From Nitrospinota bacterium (GTDB lineage Bacteria; Nitrospinota_A; UBA7883; JACRGQ01): 56,727 nucleotides of DNA. The position numbers and the translations under genes are program-made. The stretch covers positions 89,316 to 146,042 of the forward strand of contig JACRGR010000017.1 in NCBI GenBank assembly GCA_016212275.1. The letters are read 5' to 3'. A model generated the notes under the pieces. That model saw nothing but the letters and a program-made list of their open reading frames with translations. It ran no database searches and was not told the origin of the DNA. Positions within the stretch are counted from its first letter, which is position 1. The number at the start of each line of letters is the position of its first letter. Below, piece after piece: positions 24,588 through 32,132 of the stretch.

Positions 24588-24659
24588 GTGTCTCAATTAC
24601 AAGACACCGAATCAGGTGTTTGCTAAACTATGTGGTGCACTTCCCCGTTGAATGCGGGG
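24588..24659 (-). other. Three hairpins between the HD-domain gene and the next unit
   Basis: On the minus strand, in order: CCCCG/CGGGG (24643-24659), ACACC/GGTGT (24604-24619) and GTGTCT/AGACAC (24588-24607). The last two share bases and are mutually exclusive. There is no long U tract. They may end or attenuate the traD-HD transcript before the box-driven downstream unit. Confidence 0.45.
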
Positions 24660-24661
24660 CA

Positions 24662-26203
24662 TCATAAAGAATAGTCAGGTGCGACTTCCATCACATTTTT
24701 CGTATTCCCCTCTTTCTCCTGCTCCAGTTGTGAAACAGTGGCGGCGAAAGCCTCCGCCATGAAGGGCGTCAGGTAGTAACTGAATTCTTTTTGCCCCTGC
24801 GGGGTTTTCACCTTAAGCATGAATTTGCCGCCGATGTAGCCGTCCTTTATCAGACCTGCGGCGATATGCCCCTCTTCCCGCAATCGGCTTACTATTCCCA
24901 GAAGTATCTCCTGGCGGACCTTCTGGTCGCCATCCCCCAGCCGTATCAGCGGATCGCCGAACTGCGTTCCCAGTTCCCTCGCGGCATCCCACAGATAACC
25001 GGTCTGGACATACACATACCCGTCACGCATCGAGATGGCCTTCCACTTCCCGCCGAATGGCCCCACCTTGTTGATGATCGGTTTGATCTTCGCCAGGAAT
25101 ATGTCCGACCGGAACCACGGAATCTCCGCCCTCTTAATTTCCTCTTTCGAAGCCTTCCACTTCGGCGGGCCATCGCCGCGATTTTCGCCCGCCTCATAAG
25201 CGGCCGCCGCCTTGGCCACTATCACCTCCGGGGGCAAAACCGGAGCGGGTTGTACGGCCTTCCCGCCTTCCGGCCGCTCCACGACTTCTTGTCCGGCTTG
25301 AGCCTCCACCTTTACTTCCGCCATGGATTCCGGAGTAACAATCGCTTGCTTATCCTCCGATCGGCCGGCCACTTCCTGCTTTTTGACGGCCTCGCCCTTT
25401 GCGGCGGCGAATTCGCCGATCTCCCGCAATCGCGCCGCCTTGTCCGTCTCATAAAACAGTTTTGCGAAAGTATCCTCCTCCTTGATCTTCCCCTGCCCGT
25501 GATGGGTGCGGATGGCCATCTGTATCTCCTCCCGGTTCGGCAACGCCTTAAAAGAAGGCATCGCATCGAGTACCGCCGTGGATAACATCGGGTGGTCCCC
25601 GATCGCGTACAGGCTGTCGCGGTGCCGCGGCAACTTTCCGATATCGTGTCCCAAAGCCGCGATGAAGGCCTCGGCCAGGTCCGGCCCGTCGCCATATATC
25701 CTCCGGGCCTCTTCCGCCACATGGAGAGAATGCTCCAAAAGCGTGTAGTGGGCGAAAATATCGTACGTGCTCCGCTCTTTTCGTCCTATGGCCGCCTCGG
25801 CGTCGGCGGTGATATCCATCGGCACCACGGACGGGCAATCCCCTTCCCCGTCCAGGATGCCCAGCAGTTCCAGCACCACCTTCCCGGCATTTCCCTGGAA
25901 TACCTTCTGCCCCTTGATGTTTTCCCGGTAAAATTCCCTCGTGAGCTCGTGCTTATATTCCGGCTCCGCTTCCGCGGCGATTTCCTCTTCATCCTTTTTC
26001 CAAAGCTTTGCCAGTTCCCGCATTTTGACGGTGCGGACCGTATCCTCACGCCATAGCCGGGAAAGGGTTTTTAGGGCCACCAGGGCCTTCAGGTCGTCAA
26101 CCGGCGCCGCCTTCTCCGCTTGTACCCCTGAAAGACCGTAGTAGAAGGCCCAGCCGATCATCATGAGACCGCCCAGGGATACCGCGATGGACATGGCCGT
26201 CAC
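24662..26203 (-). CDS. HD-domain protein in the TraI (relaxase) position, MobH-like candidate
   Basis: A 513-residue protein. Residues 4-24 are a membrane helix. An HD phosphohydrolase-type domain at about 150-260 carries H...H...ALGHDIGKLP...H...THHGQG, with all metal ligands visible. A Glu/Ala-rich linker follows, then a C-terminal winged-helix-like domain (WFRSDIFLAKIKPIINKVG to the end). It overlaps traD by GTGA. In GGI/SXT-type elements this place is held by TraI, a MobH relaxase whose TraI_2 domain also has HD-type histidines. The match to MobH is not decisive; it could be an HD hydrolase with another role. Confidence 0.6.
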   Translation of the reverse strand: MTAMSIAVSLGGLMMIGWAFYYGLSGVQAEKAAPVDDLKALVALKTLSRLWREDTVRTVKMRELAKLWKKDEEEIAAEAEPEYKHELTREFYRENIKGQKVFQGNAGKVVLELLGILDGEGDCPSVVPMDITADAEAAIGRKERSTYDIFAHYTLLEHSLHVAEEARRIYGDGPDLAEAFIAALGHDIGKLPRHRDSLYAIGDHPMLSTAVLDAMPSFKALPNREEIQMAIRTHHGQGKIKEEDTFAKLFYETDKAARLREIGEFAAAKGEAVKKQEVAGRSEDKQAIVTPESMAEVKVEAQAGQEVVERPEGGKAVQPAPVLPPEVIVAKAAAAYEAGENRGDGPPKWKASKEEIKRAEIPWFRSDIFLAKIKPIINKVGPFGGKWKAISMRDGYVYVQTGYLWDAARELGTQFGDPLIRLGDGDQKVRQEILLGIVSRLREEGHIAAGLIKDGYIGGKFMLKVKTPQGQKEFSYYLTPFMAEAFAATVSQLEQEKEGNTKNVMEVAPDYSL

Positions 26204-27624
26204 TTCACCGTTACGTCCGGATATTCGACCTTGAGCCAGCGGCGCGAAACATCGGACGTCATCCCCTCGTACTTTTTTGAGTAGACGCGCAGAACGAAAC
26301 GCCGGGGCGAGAGATCCAACATCTTTTCGGGTCGGATAACTTCTTCCTCCATCTCGCGCATCGATACGCTCCCCTGTCCCGCTCCGCCGCTTAACACCGG
26401 CGAGTACACCCTTTTTATGCCGAAAAGCTCCGAGGCGTATTCGGCGGTATTCCGTTCCGCCACAAGCATGAACTGCTTTATGTTACAGTTCCCCAAAATG
26501 ACCTTCGCCTTGTCCTCCCCGATCTCGGCCGCCAGATGGGCCATCTCCTGAAGATACCCGTGCAACGCCACATTGGCGCCGCGCGCCATCGTGAACAGAT
26601 CCTCGATGCCGCCATAAAGCACCTTCGGCATTTCATCCATGTGGATGCAAAGCATCGGATCCACCTTTTTCCCCGAAGCGTACCGCCTGCCGATGAAGGC
26701 CTGGATGGTGGACAAAAAGACCTTCCCGGCCGTGTAGGCGGCCCTGCGCATGAGTATGGAGCCGCACTGGACCACCACGATCACCGGCTTGTCGTTCTCA
26801 AGCCGCTCCAGGAAGCGGTTGGTCGTCGCCTTGCCGATGATCTTCCCCATATAGCCGGAGGTCAGTTCCCCCACAGCCACGGCTAAGGAGTTACTCACCT
26901 TGTTGAAATAGTCCCGGTCGTTTTCGAGCGTCCGGTTGATGCGCTGAAGGATCGTTACGGCATCCTCCGCAAAGTGTCCGTCGTGGATGGCCGAGAGCTG
27001 GCGCTGAAGCACCTTGAGCCCGTCTTGCGTCATGAACTTGCTCGCCTCGGTGAAATTGAACGAGGGATGCACTCCCTTGTACCGGTTGATGGTGACCAGC
27101 GCGTGGGCGATGGTAAGGCTGAGATCGTACGCCACGTTAAAGAAATAAGGCTCTTTCCCCACGCTCACGCCGGCGACCATGTGCTGGGCCAGTTCTTCCG
27201 GAGTTGCGAAATATCGCAACGGGTCGATGTGCGCCGACAGTTCCGGGAAAATGGGGTTGATGAGCATGAGGTCTTCCTCCCGCCCCTCCTCCAGAGCCAC
27301 CTGGGCGATCTTCTCGAACAGCTCGATGTCCCCCTTGGGGTCTATCACCACAACGGAATACCCCTTGCGGATGTCCTGTTCCACCATGTTCTCGATATGC
27401 CGGGTCTTGCCGCTACCGGTAGTGCCGAAACAGATGTAATGGGCGGTCCGCTCCCGGTCCTTGACCGTGATCTTGATCCGCTTTTTTTCGGGGTCGTCCA
27501 GTAGCCACCCTTCGCCGATGACCGTTACCGGATCGACGAACGCCTGCGATATCCGGAAAAGCATCCGGAAAAGCATCCGGAAAAGCCTTTTGAGGAATAG
27601 GGCCGCTTTTTCAATCCACGACAT
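26200..27624 (-). CDS. traD: TraD-type coupling protein (T4CP ATPase) without a clear membrane anchor
   Basis: This is the ATPase that links the relaxosome to the secretion channel. From ATG 27624 (474 residues) the Walker A GTTGSGKT lies at residues 67-74. VVVIDPKGD and, farther on, the Walker B-type MLCIHMDEMP are present, with the conserved INPIFPELSAHIDPL between. The N-terminus (MSWIEKAALFLKRLFRMLFR) is basic-amphipathic rather than two membrane helices as in F TraD. An upstream TTG/ATG extension overlaps the NusA-like gene and is unlikely. It overlaps its neighbours at both ends. Confidence 0.85.
   Translation of the reverse strand: MSWIEKAALFLKRLFRMLFRMLFRISQAFVDPVTVIGEGWLLDDPEKKRIKITVKDRERTAHYICFGTTGSGKTRHIENMVEQDIRKGYSVVVIDPKGDIELFEKIAQVALEEGREEDLMLINPIFPELSAHIDPLRYFATPEELAQHMVAGVSVGKEPYFFNVAYDLSLTIAHALVTINRYKGVHPSFNFTEASKFMTQDGLKVLQRQLSAIHDGHFAEDAVTILQRINRTLENDRDYFNKVSNSLAVAVGELTSGYMGKIIGKATTNRFLERLENDKPVIVVVQCGSILMRRAAYTAGKVFLSTIQAFIGRRYASGKKVDPMLCIHMDEMPKVLYGGIEDLFTMARGANVALHGYLQEMAHLAAEIGEDKAKVILGNCNIKQFMLVAERNTAEYASELFGIKRVYSPVLSGGAGQGSVSMREMEEEVIRPEKMLDLSPRRFVLRVYSKKYEGMTSDVSRRWLKVEYPDVTVK
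27551..27586. repeat. Three perfect 12-bp tandem repeats in the 5' end of traD
   Basis: ATCCGGAAAAGC occurs three times head to tail. On the coding (minus) strand this encodes FRM-LFRM-LFRI-type residues in the amphipathic N-terminus. Because the unit is four codons, gain or loss of copies would keep the frame. Confidence 0.9.
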
Positions 27625-28399
27625 GGATGATCTCCCCGCCCAACAGCCTGCCGACAGCCGCCAATATGGCCTTGTCGACCTCCACGGAAGACTTGACCTG
27701 GCTTTTACTGCCGGGAATACGATGGATGCACCGGATGCGCGGCATGGCAATGCACCGTCCCCGGCTCACCATCTCATTCACCAATAGAAGTTCCAATAGC
27801 CGTTTTGATCTCCTGCTGAGCCGCACATCAAGCCGCGGCATATCGTGCAGGTGGACCACCTTCGCGCTTTTCACGTAAAACCACCTCCGGTCGGCTTGCC
27901 GTAAGTGACCACGCTCCCGCAGGGGAATATCCGACAGATCGCAATAGGCCGCGACTTTGCCGTCGGCATAACCCCCGTTCTCAATCTCGACCGTCAGCCC
28001 GCCGTTTTCATCAAGATTCACCACCTCGCCAAGCGCCACCCGATAGATAAGCGGCCTGAAAATGGTCAGCGCCTCTCGCGCGGAGCGGTACGCGAAAGCC
28101 TTTTCCAGGTCTTGGCGGAAGGATTTGAGATCCTTTCCGAATGTCCCTCCCAACTGCTTCATCTTCGAGTCGGGAAAAGGCCCCTCACCAAGGAAAGAAG
28201 CCCTCACCTCTCCGACGCTGACGCTCACCACAACCTGGCAACCGGACTTGGCCGAAAGACTGGCCGAAAGAGTATCGGTCATGATCTCCCACGCGACCTC
28301 GGTAGGAAGGGAGTATTTTGAGGCGAGTTCGGCCACAAGCGCCTTTATAAGGGAGGGTGCCTGGGGATTACCGCTTATGGCCTGATCGCCACTGTGCAT
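27611..28399 (-). CDS. NusA-like S1/KH RNA-binding protein encoded by the ICE
   Basis: The 262 residues align in order with bacterial NusA. An N-terminal RNA-polymerase-binding-like part (LIKALVAELASKYSLPTEVA, about 17-110) comes first. An S1 domain follows (GEVVNLDENGGLTVEIENG, then AYCDLSDIPLRERGHLRQAD and VRLSRRSKRLLELLL, about 120-200). A KH-type end comes last (IHRIPGSKSQVKSSVEVDKA, then AAVGRLLGGEIIHVV). Chromosomal NusA carries the same LSRxxxxFLxxLF and AREPGxRxKVAV positions. It lies between the transglycosylase and traD genes and overlaps both, so it is a transfer-operon gene. An antitermination or RNA-binding role is inferred. Confidence 0.7.
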   Translation of the reverse strand: MHSGDQAISGNPQAPSLIKALVAELASKYSLPTEVAWEIMTDTLSASLSAKSGCQVVVSVSVGEVRASFLGEGPFPDSKMKQLGGTFGKDLKSFRQDLEKAFAYRSAREALTIFRPLIYRVALGEVVNLDENGGLTVEIENGGYADGKVAAYCDLSDIPLRERGHLRQADRRWFYVKSAKVVHLHDMPRLDVRLSRRSKRLLELLLVNEMVSRGRCIAMPRIRCIHRIPGSKSQVKSSVEVDKAILAAVGRLLGGEIIHVVD

Positions 28400-28817
28400 A
28401 GACTTTACGCGAATAAAGGAAGGCTTTGTGCTCGCTCACCGCGTTGTAGCAACCAACGGCGCGCCAGGTGTTGCCGAGGCGGGCAACGCAGTCCGCAAGC
28501 ACAAACGCCCCGAACTTCGTGCAGTAGCAGGGGTCGGCTAAAGCTGACCACGCCTGATCCGCATATTCCTTTCCATAGCGCTTTTTAAGCAAGAAATACC
28601 AGTGGGTGTTGATCTGCATATGGCAGGCATCGTAAGAACCGTTGCGGTTCCAGTTGACGGCCGGCTGGTTATGATACGATTCGACGGCCGATACCGCCTT
28701 GAGCAACTCCGGGCTAATGCCGTACTCGGCGCCCGCCTCATCCCAGCAAAAGGCACCCGCCGCGGAAGATACAGCTAATGCCGCCAAGGTGGCCAAGGCG
28801 AGTCTCCATCCACCCAT
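28368..28817 (-). CDS. Lytic transglycosylase (LtgX/VirB1-like)
   Basis: The signal peptide (MGGWRLALATLAALAVSSAAGA) precedes an SLT domain: a catalytic glutamate in LLKAVSAVESYHNQPAVN, then CHMQIN and the DPCYCTKFGAFVLADC segment, ending with the Tyr-containing YNAVSEHKAFLYSRKVY region. Its 149 residues are typical for transfer-associated transglycosylases, which open peptidoglycan for the secretion channel. In GGI the equivalent gene also lies near traD/traI. Confidence 0.92.
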   Translation of the reverse strand: MGGWRLALATLAALAVSSAAGAFCWDEAGAEYGISPELLKAVSAVESYHNQPAVNWNRNGSYDACHMQINTHWYFLLKKRYGKEYADQAWSALADPCYCTKFGAFVLADCVARLGNTWRAVGCYNAVSEHKAFLYSRKVYAQWRSGHKR

Positions 28818-28823
28818 AGAAGG

Positions 28824-29096
28824 TCAGGAAAGAAGTCCCATCAGTTTCGTGAACTTGAATCCCGAAAAACGGGCAATAAAAAGAAACGTAATGGCAAACC
28901 CTATCACCCATACCGCAAACCACACAGCGGCGCTGGCAACGGTCGTGATCAGCCATTGTATGGATGCGCCCACGATGGATACAATCACCACAACGACCAT
29001 CCCCACCGCGTCAAGTAGCTTGCCCCCAAGCCTTGCCCATTTGATATCCCTGATGAAATCGCGCCCTATCCCGGCCAATTCGAACATTTTCCCCAT
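28824..29096 (-). CDS. Small membrane protein of the transfer region
   Basis: The start was set at ATG 29096 (MGKMFELAGIGRDF), which has AAGGAG nine bases ahead; a longer frame begins inside topB. The 90-residue product has two long hydrophobic segments (about residues 29-52 and 56-78). It sits between topB and the transglycosylase with gaps of five and six bases. The family is unknown; a pilin-like role is possible but unproven. Confidence 0.6.
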   Translation of the reverse strand: MGKMFELAGIGRDFIRDIKWARLGGKLLDAVGMVVVVIVSIVGASIQWLITTVASAAVWFAVWVIGFAITFLFIARFSGFKFTKLMGLLS

Positions 29097-29101
29097 GATC
29101 G

Positions 29102-31357
29102 TCAACTCCTTTCCTGGTACTTGGAAGCAAGCCCGAGGATCAGTTCTACCTGCCATCCATACTTCTCATGCCGGGACAACTTTCCACCCGCCGAGAAGGG
29201 TTTCCCGCTCTTCTTGGACTTAAGCCCTTTAAGCTCTATCGTCTCGCCGGTAAGAAGCGTAGCCGCCTGTCCGGCCGTGATCGTCCTTTTCCCGAGTGCG
29301 GAAAGCGAGTTCTTCCATAGGATGAAGTCGCACCCCTTATTTCCATCCGGATGGGCCTTCTCCCGCCCGAGGCTGTAACCGGCGCATTGAAATCCCTTTT
29401 CCCGTTCATATACCTCCCCTTGACACCGCGGACACTGTCCGATGACCTTCCCCTCGTGTGCATCCCCGCCAACCGCCTTGGGGGCGCGCGTTCCCGCTTC
29501 TCCCGCCATTTGCCGCGCCTTCGCAACAATTTCGGCCGTGTACCCTTTTATCCCTTCCATGAATTCCCTGGGACGAGCCTCCCCGCCAACGGCGACCCCT
29601 TCCAAAGCCTGTTCCCACACCGCCGTATATGCGGGATCCGCGATCTTCTCTCCCTGTAGGTTGTTGATGAGAAACACCCCTTTCTCCGTGGGAACCAGAT
29701 GTTTGCCCGACTTTTGCAGATATTGCCTTTTCACCAGGGATTCCAAAATCGCCGCGCGCGTCGCCGGCGTCCCAAGTCCGGCGGTCTCCTTAAGCACACT
29801 TTTCAACTTCGGGTCGGTTACAAAACGCTGTGCATTGGTCATCGCGGAAAGGATCGAAGCATCTGTATGGCGCGGCGGCGGGGTGGTCCGCTTCTTTGCC
29901 GCTTCGGCCAACACCGTGGACACTCCATCTTTCTCCACCACTGCCGGGAGAATTTGCTCCTTGCCCCCGCCGCCGTATATTTCACACCATCCCGCATTGA
30001 GCACCGTTACGCCGCCGGTCAGAAACCGGTCATTTCCCACGGCGGTAACGACGCTCGTGTTGCGGTACTTGCGGGGCGGATAAAAGGCGCTCACAAAGCG
30101 CCGGACCACCAGCTCGTACACTTTCGATTCGTCCTCCGAAGGCGTGGCGGGAATATTGCCGGTCGGGATCAGGGCATGGTGGTCGGTCAATTTTTCATCG
30201 TCGAACACCCGTTTGTCCGTGGCGCCGACCGATACTTTGCCGAGGCTGAATTTCACCAATCCAGATTCACCGAGAACTTCAAGCACCTGCCGGACATCGG
30301 CCACCATCTCCGTATTCAGATGGCGGCTCTCGGTCCTGGGATACGAGAGAGCCTTATGCTTCTCATAAAGCGACTGGGCGATATCGAGCGTATCCTTTGC
30401 AGAAAATCCGTACCGGCGGTTGGCCTCTTTCTGGAGATCGGTGAGCGAAAAGAGTTGCGGGGGAACCTCCTCGCGGTTTTCCTCCCGCACGGACACAATG
30501 CTCCCCCGCTGGCCCTTTACCCGCTTGGCTATCGCCTCCGCATCCTCCCCGCGGAAAAGTTTACCGCCGGAATTTACATCCCGCCGCCCCTCCTCCTCGT
30601 CGTCATCCTCTGCCCGTCCCCCGGAAATACCGGTCAGTTGCGAATCGGAAGGTATCCAATTGCCCCCGTATCGTCCATTCGGGTGTTCGAACTCCGCCAT
30701 GACGGTCCAGTAATCCACCGGCTTGAAATCCCGGATTGCCATTTCACGGTCCACGATGATCCGCAGGGTCGGCGTTTGGACCCTCCCCACGGAATAGATG
30801 TCCCCTAATATGGCCGTAAACGCCCGGGTCGCGTTGATCCCGATCACCCAGTCCGCCTGTTGCCGCAGGACGGCTGAAAGGTAGAGCCGGTCGAACTCGG
30901 CAACATCTTTGAGCTTTGCGAATTCCGCGCGGACCGTGGAAGGGGTAAGCGCCTTGGAACTCCAAAAACGGCGCACCGGTTTCTTATTGCCGGCAAGCCG
31001 CAGTACCAGGCGCGCGATAAGTTCCCCTTCCCGGCCGGGATCGGTGCATACCACGACATCCCGGATATCGGGAGCGTCCAGCAGATCTTTTATGACCCTG
31101 AACTGTTTGCGGGCCGCCGGCTTTACGCGGTAGCGGAACTCATCGGGGAATATCGGCAGTGCCGCTAAATCCCATTTAGCAAAACGGATGTCATACGCCT
31201 CGGCGTCCTCCAGTTCGACCAGGTGCCCGAAGCACCACGTAATGAGGTACTGGAAGCTTTCCAGATAGCCGTCTTTTTTGCTGAACGCCTCGCCCAGCCC
31301 CTTGGCGATGTCCTGCGCCTGGGACGGTTTTTCGGCTAAGAGAAGGGTCTTTGCCAT
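29102..31357 (-). CDS. topB: DNA topoisomerase III, ICE-encoded
   Basis: A type IA topoisomerase of 751 residues. The Toprim motifs are LLLAEKPSQAQDIA at the start and CTDPGREGELIA. SVGRVQTPTLRIIVDRE precedes the active-site region ALSYPRTESRHLN with the catalytic Tyr. The C-terminus carries a CPRC...C...C zinc-ribbon-like segment and an SKKSGKPFSAGG repeat, as in plasmid TopB. It sits with ssb at the start of the minus-strand transfer operon, as in GGI. It would decatenate or relax transferred DNA. The host's own TopA is encoded separately 0.8 kb away. Confidence 0.93.
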   Translation of the reverse strand: MAKTLLLAEKPSQAQDIAKGLGEAFSKKDGYLESFQYLITWCFGHLVELEDAEAYDIRFAKWDLAALPIFPDEFRYRVKPAARKQFRVIKDLLDAPDIRDVVVCTDPGREGELIARLVLRLAGNKKPVRRFWSSKALTPSTVRAEFAKLKDVAEFDRLYLSAVLRQQADWVIGINATRAFTAILGDIYSVGRVQTPTLRIIVDREMAIRDFKPVDYWTVMAEFEHPNGRYGGNWIPSDSQLTGISGGRAEDDDEEEGRRDVNSGGKLFRGEDAEAIAKRVKGQRGSIVSVREENREEVPPQLFSLTDLQKEANRRYGFSAKDTLDIAQSLYEKHKALSYPRTESRHLNTEMVADVRQVLEVLGESGLVKFSLGKVSVGATDKRVFDDEKLTDHHALIPTGNIPATPSEDESKVYELVVRRFVSAFYPPRKYRNTSVVTAVGNDRFLTGGVTVLNAGWCEIYGGGGKEQILPAVVEKDGVSTVLAEAAKKRTTPPPRHTDASILSAMTNAQRFVTDPKLKSVLKETAGLGTPATRAAILESLVKRQYLQKSGKHLVPTEKGVFLINNLQGEKIADPAYTAVWEQALEGVAVGGEARPREFMEGIKGYTAEIVAKARQMAGEAGTRAPKAVGGDAHEGKVIGQCPRCQGEVYEREKGFQCAGYSLGREKAHPDGNKGCDFILWKNSLSALGKRTITAGQAATLLTGETIELKGLKSKKSGKPFSAGGKLSRHEKYGWQVELILGLASKYQERS

Positions 31358-31372
31358 GGGCCCGCGGTCCCG

Positions 31373-31783
31373 TTATTCGCCCGGGACTTCGGGAATGTCT
31401 TCGTCACCCTCGGCCGGGACGGCCTCGCCTTCCGCAACGAAAGCCGCTTCCGCTTCTTTCGGCCCGCCAGGAAGGAACTTCACGTTGTCGGCGATCAGCT
31501 CCGTTATTTTGTGCTTTTCCCCGTCTTTATCCCATTCCCGCTGGCGAATGCGACCTTGGACCAGTACCAAGCTCCCCTTTTTTAGGTACGTCTTACAGTT
31601 TTCAGCAGGCTTCCCGAAAACGACGGCATTGAGATAAAGCGTCTCGGTCTTGGTCTCGTTCTTTTGTTTGTACTTGGTGTTGAATGCCACGCCGAACTTG
31701 GTGACAGTCGTCCCCGTACCGGGAATGCTTCCCGCCTCCGGATCCCTGGTGAGGTTGCCAACTCCCGTAAACTGATTGAACAT
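31373..31783 (-). CDS. ssb: Single-stranded DNA-binding protein, ICE-encoded
   Basis: A 136-residue SSB: MFNQFTGVGNLTRDPEAGSI, then FGVAFNTKYKQ, ETLYLNAVVFGKPAENCKTY, LKKGSLVLVQGRIRQREW and the WxDKxGxKHxxTELIADxVKFL pattern. The tail is acidic and includes DEDIPEVPGE, a variant of the DDDIPF tip that is not at the very end. AAGGAGG precedes the ATG. It is the first gene of the right-arm operon, downstream of the fourth AGGGTACCCCT box. Confidence 0.93.
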   Translation of the reverse strand: MFNQFTGVGNLTRDPEAGSIPGTGTTVTKFGVAFNTKYKQKNETKTETLYLNAVVFGKPAENCKTYLKKGSLVLVQGRIRQREWDKDGEKHKITELIADNVKFLPGGPKEAEAAFVAEGEAVPAEGDEDIPEVPGE

Positions 31784-31813
31784 GGGTGCCTCCTTATCTG
31801 ATTACCTGATAGA

Positions 31814-31835
31814 TGATGCGCGCTAGGGGTACCCT
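31814..31835 (-). promoter_or_regulatory. AGGGTACCCCT box, copy 4 (upstream of ssb-topB operon)
   Basis: On the minus strand CAGGGTACCCCTAGC runs into GCGCATCATC, followed by a leader of about 30 bases and AAGGAGG-CACCC-ATG of ssb. It is the promoter-proximal copy for the whole right arm. Confidence 0.6.
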
Positions 31836-31897
31836 GATTGCCTGACGTAGAGGAGGCGAAAAAGACAAGGCACTTACCAGTTTGGAGTCTTAATATC

Positions 31898-31917
31898 GGT
31901 GGGAATTATGGTGGGAA
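31898..31917. repeat. GGTGGGAA direct repeat between the ICE and tRNA-Pro
   Basis: GGTGGGAA occurs at 31898-31905 and 31910-31917, spaced 12 bases start to start, 44 bases from the tRNA 3' end. Closely spaced short direct repeats next to an att core are often integrase arm sites; this is inference. The rest of 31,784-31,960 holds the fourth box and no gene. Confidence 0.35.
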
Positions 31918-31960
31918 AGATTTTAATGGCCATGGCAAAGAGCCATAACTTATTGAAAAA

Positions 31961-32037
31961 TGGTCGGGACGGCGGGATTTGAACCCACGACCCCTCGCAC
32001 CCCAAGCGAGTACTCTACCAGGCTGAGCCACGTCCCG
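31961..32037 (-). tRNA. tRNA-Pro (anticodon GGG), insertion site of the element
   Basis: The 77-nt gene includes the CCA end. The acceptor stem CGGGACG/CGTCCCG is perfect, the anticodon stem CTCGC/GCGAG encloses loop TTGGGGT (anticodon GGG), and the T loop is GTTCAAATC. The 3' end faces the conjugative element, as expected for integration into a tRNA 3' end, while the 5' side leads to the chromosomal topA gene. Confidence 0.95.
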
Positions 32038-32132
32038 ACTTATCACATTCTACCAATTCACGCCGCCCGGCGGCATAGGGGGGCAATTCTAACAGGATAT
32101 TCGCGCGTCCGCGCCGCTTTTTTTCGCGCGGG

